Part shown: positions 42,136 through 47,010 of the stretch, piece by piece
Layout: each line of letters starts with the position of its first letter
Position numbering within the stretch: the first letter of the stretch is position 1
Made by a program: the position numbers and the translations under genes
Notes under the pieces: generated by a model
Databases searched by the model: none
What the model was told of the DNA's origin: nothing
Seen by the model: the letters and a program-made list of their open reading frames with translations, nothing else
From: Burkholderiaceae bacterium
GTDB lineage: Bacteria > Pseudomonadota > Gammaproteobacteria > Burkholderiales > Burkholderiaceae_E
Assembly (NCBI GenBank): GCA_023383035.1
Contig: JAHDYE010000001.1
Location: 1 to 47,010, forward strand
Direction of reading: 5' to 3'
DNA: 47,010 nt

Positions 42136-43114
42136 GACGGCGTCCGCATCCCGCCCGCGCGTTGGCTCCTTGCACCCGGGCAACGCGTCGTCTCGCGCGA
42201 GACGCCAGCCCACTGACCCTGCATCGATACAGAGTCTTTGCGATCGCGCGCCTGCGCGCCGTCGCTGGGATCCGCTAGCCCCTTGCGCACGCCGCATCCT
42301 TGCCGTCACGTCACTGTCCTTCGGCCTGCAGGCGCATGCACTGCAGGTCTTGGACGCGAGCGATGGCGTCGCGGTCGAGGCCATCGTGTCGCGCAGCGAG
42401 CCCACCCGCATCCGCATCGAGGGCGCGCCGATCACCGACGTCTTCGGCAACATCCATTCGAGCCACTGCGCTGCGGGCCCCTCGCTGCCTGCGGCACCCG
42501 CCACCCCCGGCGTTCCAGCGCCGGCCGCAGGTTTTCAGGCTGTCGTGAATCCGGCGGGCGACGTGGTCGTCGAGTGCGACCGCGACAAGGGCGAGATCTA
42601 CATCCGTCCGGTGGGCGAGGCGTCGCGCCCGATCAACCTCTTCGTGTCCTCTGCGACGGCGACCTACACGCTGCTGCTGCGTCGCGCTGATACTCCGGCC
42701 GACACCCTCGTCATCCGCGACAAGACGCCGCGGGCGCTGCGCCCTCTCGCGCCCGAGCCCGCAACGGCCGGCCCGGCCCCGAACCATGTGCGCACGATGA
42801 AGGCGCTGCTGGTCGCGATGGCCTCGGACCGCATACCGCCCGACGTGCGCGTCGAGGAGACCTCCCGAGCCGTACAGCTCTGGGCCGAAGCGCGCTTCAC
42901 GCTGTTGCGGCTGTACGAAGGCCGCGGATATGTAGGCGAGAAGTACACGCTGCAGAACATCAGCCAGGCGCCGATGGTGCTGGCCGAGCAGGAATTCGAC
43001 CGCCCCGACAGCCGTACGGGCGGCGAAGTCGCAGGCATCGCCATCGAGCACCACAACCTGCGCCCGGGCGAGACCACCAGCGTCTATGTCATCCGCCGGG
43101 CAGGCGCGCCATGA
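42122..43114 (+). CDS. traK: Type IV secretion protein TraK (VirB9-like, outer-membrane core)
   Basis: This 330-residue periplasmic protein forms the outer-membrane core complex with TraV and TraB. The start at ATG 42122 has AGGTG upstream but gives a long, Arg-rich N-terminus of about 55 residues before a signal-like segment (ARRILAVTSLSFGLQAHA) and the mature start LQVLDASDGVAVEAIVSRSE. A later non-ATG start may be the real one. The C-terminal FDRPDSRTGGEVAGIAIEHH and YVIRRAG match the TraK family. It overlaps traB by 4 bases. Confidence 0.87.
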   Translation: MRYGETASASRPRVGSLHPGNASSRARRQPTDPASIQSLCDRAPARRRWDPLAPCARRILAVTSLSFGLQAHALQVLDASDGVAVEAIVSRSEPTRIRIEGAPITDVFGNIHSSHCAAGPSLPAAPATPGVPAPAAGFQAVVNPAGDVVVECDRDKGEIYIRPVGEASRPINLFVSSATATYTLLLRRADTPADTLVIRDKTPRALRPLAPEPATAGPAPNHVRTMKALLVAMASDRIPPDVRVEETSRAVQLWAEARFTLLRLYEGRGYVGEKYTLQNISQAPMVLAEQEFDRPDSRTGGEVAGIAIEHHNLRPGETTSVYVIRRAGAP

Positions 43115-44541
43115 ACGCGTCCTCTCCCAGCCCGGCATCGCGCCCCGGACACGGCCGGCCGCCCGGCCACGTCGGGCGCGGCGTGCTGGATCCCCTGACG
43201 CCGCGCCAGCGCCAGTTCGCGCTGCTCGGCGCCCTCCTCGCCGGCGGCGTCGGCCTGCTCTGGCTGGTCTTCAGCTTCGCCGGCTCCGGGACTTCGGCCC
43301 ACGGTACTCGTGCGGCCCCGACGCGGCCCGGCGACGTGACCAACATCGGCGTGCTCGCGCCCGGCGGCCAGGTGAATCCGGTCGATCAATGGGTCGGCAC
43401 CGCCGGTCGCAAGCTCGCGCAATACGAGACGGAGCGCGAGGAGCAGAGCCGACTCAACAAGGACCGGCAGGCCTTCGAAGCCCGCACGATGCAGCGTTTC
43501 GCCGAACTCGAGCAGCGCCTGACCGCGAATCAGCGAGCACCGACGCTACCTCCTCCTGCGCCTGCCCAATTCGCGCCGCCGCCCCCCGCGCCAGCCCCGG
43601 CAACACCCGCGATGATGCCTCCGGCCGCCGGCCTGCCGCCCGGTCCGCCACCTTCGAGGCCGGGGATGGGCGCGATGCCCGCTGGCGCCCCGGTCCTGCA
43701 ACCGGCCAGCGCACCTGCGCCGGTGATCTCGCGCGTGACCTTGGCCGAGCGCTCGCGGCCGACGGGCGTGGCGGGGCCGCACGGCGCATCGGCCCGGGAG
43801 CACGCGAGCGACTCATCCTCCACCGCACGGACCGTCACGACCTTCCTGCCGGTGAGCTTCACGCGCGGGATTCTGTTGGGGGGCCTGGACGCCCCCACCG
43901 GTGGGCAGTCCCAGTCCAACCCGCACCCGGTGTTGATCCGCCTGTCGGACAACAGCGTGCTGCCCAACCAGTTCCGTGGCGAGTATCGAGAGTGCTTCGT
44001 CGTGGCCGCGGGCTACGGCGACATCAGCTCGGAGCGTGCGTACCTGCGCACCGAGAACCTCTCCTGCGTGCGCGCCGATGGTGCGACGCTCGAGGTCCGA
44101 ATCCAGGGCAGCGTCTACGGCGAAGACGGCAAGGTGGGGATGAGGGGGCGCCTCGTCACCAAGCAGGGCCAGATGCTCGCCAACGCGCTGCTCGCCGGCG
44201 TGGTCAGCGGCATCAGCCAGGGACTGTCCACGGCCAACACCACCTACAGCACCTCGGCGCTGGGAACGATCGCGAGCACGGACAGCAACGCCGAAGCCTA
44301 CCGCGCAGGCCTGGGGCAAGGCATAGGCAAGGCCCTTGACCGCCTCGCCCAGTACTACATCCGCCTGGCCGAGAACACGTTCCCGGTGATCGAGGTCGAC
44401 GCCGGCCGCCAGATCGATGTGGTCATCACCAAGGGCGCGCGCATCGACGTACCCATGGCGGCGTCCATCGCCCGCAGCACCCGACTCGCGCGTTCGCCCG
44501 AGTTCCGCTACCTGGAGGTTACCGATGATGGCGACTACTGA
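43111..44541 (+). CDS. traB: Type IV secretion protein TraB (VirB10-like)
   Basis: This 476-residue protein spans the envelope. It has one inner-membrane helix ([20 protein letters not shown], about 35-54), a coiled-coil-prone segment (90-130), a Pro-rich linker (140-190), and the C-terminal barrel domain with [40 protein letters not shown] and [17 protein letters not shown], diagnostic of F-type TraB. It overlaps traK and dsbC. It would transmit energy from the ATPases to the outer-membrane core. Confidence 0.93.
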   Translation: MNASSPSPASRPGHGRPPGHVGRGVLDPLTPRQRQFALLGALLAGGVGLLWLVFSFAGSGTSAHGTRAAPTRPGDVTNIGVLAPGGQVNPVDQWVGTAGRKLAQYETEREEQSRLNKDRQAFEARTMQRFAELEQRLTANQRAPTLPPPAPAQFAPPPPAPAPATPAMMPPAAGLPPGPPPSRPGMGAMPAGAPVLQPASAPAPVISRVTLAERSRPTGVAGPHGASAREHASDSSSTARTVTTFLPVSFTRGILLGGLDAPTGGQSQSNPHPVLIRLSDNSVLPNQFRGEYRECFVVAAGYGDISSERAYLRTENLSCVRADGATLEVRIQGSVYGEDGKVGMRGRLVTKQGQMLANALLAGVVSGISQGLSTANTTYSTSALGTIASTDSNAEAYRAGLGQGIGKALDRLAQYYIRLAENTFPVIEVDAGRQIDVVITKGARIDVPMAASIARSTRLARSPEFRYLEVTDDGDY

Positions 44542-45352
44542 TCCGCGCGCAAGCTGCGCGCGCCGCCTCGTCGCCGCTGCGCTGCTGAGCACGCTGTTCA
44601 TCGGCCTGACGCCTCTACCGTCGCTCGCGGCCGATGCCGATGAGGCGAAGCTGCTGGCCGCCCTGCGCGAGGCTCATGTCGGAACGCGCTTTACCGAGGT
44701 CGCGCGCACGGACGTCCAGGGGCTCTACGAGGTCTGGATGAACGGCAACGTCGCTTACGTCGCCTCGGCGAATCCGCGCTACTTCATCTTCGGTCGGCTG
44801 TTCGACACGCAGACGATGCGCGATGTCACCGGCCCGAAGCTCGTCCAGCGTGCCTCGAGACAAGAGGGTCAGCTGCAGGGCGATGCCGTGTCCAGGGCGA
44901 CCGTTTCGCTCGACCAGCTGCCGCTGGCCGATGCGCTCACGACGGTGCGCGGCAACGGGCAGCGCCGGGTGGCTGTCTTCAGCGACCCGAACTGCATCTA
45001 CTGCAAGCAGCTCGAACCCGAACTGGCGGGCCTGGACAACGTCACGGTCTACACCTTCCTCGTGCCGTTTCAAGGCGAGGATCGACCCATCGCCATCTGG
45101 TGCGCCGCCGACCGCGACCGGGCCTGGCGCCAATGGATGCTGCAGGGCGACGCGAGCAGCCTCGATCCCGCCGTGCGCTGCGATCATCCGATCGCGCGCA
45201 ACCTGGACCTGGCACGCCGCCTGGGCGTACAGGGCACGCCGACGCTCTTCTACGCCGACGGCACGCGCACCGACGGCTACGTCGGCCGATCGGTGCTCGA
45301 AGCGCGGCTGGCCGCGGCCGTGCAGGCCGCCCATGCACAGGGGCAGCCATGA
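44525..45352 (+). CDS. dsbC: DsbC-like disulfide isomerase of the conjugation module
   Basis: This 275-residue periplasmic thioredoxin-fold protein has a signal peptide (cleavage near SLAAD, about 33-36), a DsbC-type dimerisation region, and the redox motif CIYC (Cys157-Cys160) in [16 protein letters not shown]. The cis-proline motif [11 protein letters not shown] lies near 245. It begins inside the traB 3' end and overlaps traV as ATGA. SXT-type elements also carry dsbC within the tra genes; it likely folds Cys-containing components such as TraV. Confidence 0.9.
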   Translation: MMATTDPRASCARRLVAAALLSTLFIGLTPLPSLAADADEAKLLAALREAHVGTRFTEVARTDVQGLYEVWMNGNVAYVASANPRYFIFGRLFDTQTMRDVTGPKLVQRASRQEGQLQGDAVSRATVSLDQLPLADALTTVRGNGQRRVAVFSDPNCIYCKQLEPELAGLDNVTVYTFLVPFQGEDRPIAIWCAADRDRAWRQWMLQGDASSLDPAVRCDHPIARNLDLARRLGVQGTPTLFYADGTRTDGYVGRSVLEARLAAAVQAAHAQGQP

Positions 45353-46011
45353 GTGACCGGCGTCTGTGCACCGGCATGGTGACATTGCTGCTGCCGCTCG
45401 CCGGCTGCGTGAGCATGTCGGGGCTAGGCGGCGACTCGAAGTACGCTTGTGCCGCACCCGAGGGTGTGGCCTGCGACTCGGTCTCAGGCACCTATGCCAA
45501 CGCGGTGCATGGAAGCCTTCCGAGCCAGAGGCGCCAGGAGCATGCACCTGTGCCGACGACGGGGCACGCACCGTCGCCTGCTGGCTCTGCGAACGCGTCC
45601 GGAAAAGCGGCCCCGTCGCTGCACGCGCCTCTGGCCGCCGCGGCCCTCACCGACACCGCTGCCCCCGCGCCGCGCGTGCTGCGCTCGCAAGCACGCTACC
45701 TGCGCCTGTGGGTCAAGCCATGGGAGGACATCGACGGCGACCTTTTCGACCAGGCCCACGTCTACGTCCAGGTCGACCACGGTCACTGGCAGATGGATCA
45801 TGTCCGCCAGCAGATCCGCGACAGGTACGCCCCGCTACGCCCGCCCGTCTCCTCCGCCCCCGCGCCCCGCAGCGAGCCCGCAGGTGGCTCGGACGCGGCC
45901 GACGCCACCGACGCCGGGAAGCAGATCGCGCGCCCGACGGCAACGGATTCCCGCTCATTGTTCCCTTCGCTCGCCTCCCCGCCCGCGGGCCAGGGTGCAC
46001 GCCCGCAGTAG
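45349..46011 (+). CDS. traV: Type IV secretion lipoprotein TraV (VirB7-like)
   Basis: This 220-residue lipoprotein has lipobox LPLAGC (Cys20), then [20 protein letters not shown] and [12 protein letters not shown], the TraV family hallmark with paired cysteines. A low-complexity Ala/Pro region follows, then [20 protein letters not shown] and [14 protein letters not shown] near 120-155. It anchors the TraK/TraB core to the outer membrane. It lies between dsbC and traC. Confidence 0.9.
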   Translation: MSDRRLCTGMVTLLLPLAGCVSMSGLGGDSKYACAAPEGVACDSVSGTYANAVHGSLPSQRRQEHAPVPTTGHAPSPAGSANASGKAAPSLHAPLAAAALTDTAAPAPRVLRSQARYLRLWVKPWEDIDGDLFDQAHVYVQVDHGHWQMDHVRQQIRDRYAPLRPPVSSAPAPRSEPAGGSDAADATDAGKQIARPTATDSRSLFPSLASPPAGQGARPQ

Positions 46012-46017
46012 GCCGTC

Positions 46018-47010
46018 ATGCCCTTGCCTTCCATCTTCGACGCGCTGCCGGGCGAGACGCTCTCGGATTTGTTCCCGTTCGGCACGCCAGAGGACACCCC
46101 CGCCGAGCAGTTCGCCGGCTGGCTGCCGTACTCGGCCTACCTCGCCGACGAACAGATCTTCGTGAACCGCGATGGCATGGGCTTCCTGCTGGAAGTCATG
46201 CCCCAAAGCGGCGCGGACGATCGCATGGCCGAGGTGCTGGTCTCCCTATACGCCAACTGCCCGCCAGACACCGGTCTGCAGTTCCACCTGTTCGCTTCCC
46301 CGCACATCCGCCACCCGTTGCGCCAGTACACCAACCTGCGTGTCGAGGACGAGGATCAGGCCGAGAAGGCACACCTCATTGGACGGCCCGTGCCCGACGA
46401 GAACCTGTTTCGCAAGCTGGCCCGCCAGCGTGTGAACCACCTGCTGCGCGGCACGCAGAGCTCGCTGACCGCGGGCTTTCACTACACGCTGCGCGACTTC
46501 CGGCTGATGCTCAGCGTGTCGTTCCCAGGAAACGCAAACGACCTGAACAGCCGCGACGCCCTGCTGACGCTGCGCGCCTCGCTCGCCGCCACGTTGCGCT
46601 CGGCGCTGCTGCCCAGCCGCGTCTGCGACGCCGCCGACCTCATCAACTGGTGCGCCCTGTTCACCAACCCGGACCGCATCGCCCACTCCGACGCCGCGGA
46701 CCTGAACTTCGACGACGACCGATGGCTGCACTACGACGACGGTCGCGAGATTCGCGATCAGATCATCGACTTCGACACCATCCAGGACCCGCACCCGTGC
46801 GGCCTGACGCTCTGGAAGGAAACCAGCGACGAAGTGCTCGAGGCGCGCTTCTACTCGATCAAGAACTTCCCCAAGCGCTTCGCCTTGTGGCAGATGGGCT
46901 CGCTCATCGGCGACCTGATGCAACCGGCGCTGCAGTACAGCGCGCCCTTCCTGATCACGCTGGGCGTGCACATGCTGGACCCGAACACCACCCGGTCCGT
47001 CGTCACGGCC
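46018..47010 (+). CDS. traC: Type IV secretion ATPase TraC (VirB4-like), N-terminal part
   Basis: The frame opens at ATG 46018, six bases after traV, and runs without a stop to the window end (331 codons). It encodes the TraC N-terminal domain: SDLFPFGTPEDTPAEQFAGW, LPYSAYLADEQIFVNRDGMG, LLEVMPQSGAD and later LTAGFHYTLRDFRLMLSVSF. The Walker motifs lie beyond the window in proteins of this family. TraC powers assembly of the pilus and channel with TraL. It is truncated only by the window edge. Confidence 0.9.
   Translation, partial: MPLPSIFDALPGETLSDLFPFGTPEDTPAEQFAGWLPYSAYLADEQIFVNRDGMGFLLEVMPQSGADDRMAEVLVSLYANCPPDTGLQFHLFASPHIRHPLRQYTNLRVEDEDQAEKAHLIGRPVPDENLFRKLARQRVNHLLRGTQSSLTAGFHYTLRDFRLMLSVSFPGNANDLNSRDALLTLRASLAATLRSALLPSRVCDAADLINWCALFTNPDRIAHSDAADLNFDDDRWLHYDDGREIRDQIIDFDTIQDPHPCGLTLWKETSDEVLEARFYSIKNFPKRFALWQMGSLIGDLMQPALQYSAPFLITLGVHMLDPNTTRSVVTA

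Noticed and set aside
1-47010. CRISPR arrays, tRNA/rRNA genes, insertion sequences or attachment repeats
   Set aside because: No regularly spaced repeats, tRNA- or rRNA-like segments, transposase frames or long direct repeats were recognised by reading; a computed repeat and RNA scan was not possible.

Overview
The window is GC-rich, densely packed bacterial DNA whose protein families and gene style fit a Proteobacterium, most likely a Betaproteobacterium (Burkholderiales or Rhodocyclales). That assignment is inference; no rRNA, tRNA or species marker is present. It reads as a set of catabolic gene blocks lying directly against the transfer module of an integrative conjugative element (ICE) or related conjugative element.

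Region 1 (117-16402, minus strand) looks like one long operon. In transcription order it holds hydantoinase/oxoprolinase-type hyuA and hyuB, two consecutive E1-alpha/E1-beta pairs of a 2-oxoacid or acetoin dehydrogenase, one shared E2, one E3, a short-chain dehydrogenase, and a complete branched-chain-type ABC importer (LivK, LivH, LivM, LivG, LivF). A divergent LysR regulator (16723) faces it. The substrate is unknown; an imported ketone, acyloin, lactam or hydantoin that ends as acyl-CoA is the simplest reading.

Region 2 (about 17700-24432, plus strand) holds an IclR regulator with a disrupted or non-standard N-terminus, a nitrilase, an orphan Liv-type binding protein, an aldehyde dehydrogenase and a benzoylformate-decarboxylase/acetolactate-synthase-type ThDP enzyme. 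This could be a nitrile -> acid -> aldehyde -> acid route.

Region 3 (24528-34811) is the most striking block. A flavin prenyltransferase (UbiX), a UbiD decarboxylase, a pair of class III CoA-transferase subunits (only one keeps the catalytic Asp) and an ABC importer lie on the minus strand, divergent from an IclR regulator. UbiX + UbiD + paired CoA-transferases is the gene content known for phthalate activation and phthaloyl-CoA decarboxylation in denitrifying bacteria. A 4,5-dihydroxyphthalate-decarboxylase-family protein sits inside the importer genes and supports an o-phthalate-like substrate. The UbiX/IclR intergenic region has well-formed promoters overlapped by a palindrome, CCACA-N-TGTGG. 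This palindrome and a second one, GTTTGCAAAC, recur upstream of the region 2 IclR gene, suggesting shared regulation.

Region 4 (35215-47010, plus strand) begins with a TetR regulator and a poorly coding gap, then the conjugation module: TraD coupling protein, a DUF4400-like membrane protein, an unknown protein, a lytic transglycosylase, an OmpA-type lipoprotein, a VirB2-like pilin candidate, TraL, TraE, TraK, TraB, DsbC, TraV and the start of TraC, cut by the window edge. This is an F/SXT-like (MPF_F) type IV secretion system. No relaxase, integrase or attachment site lies in the window.
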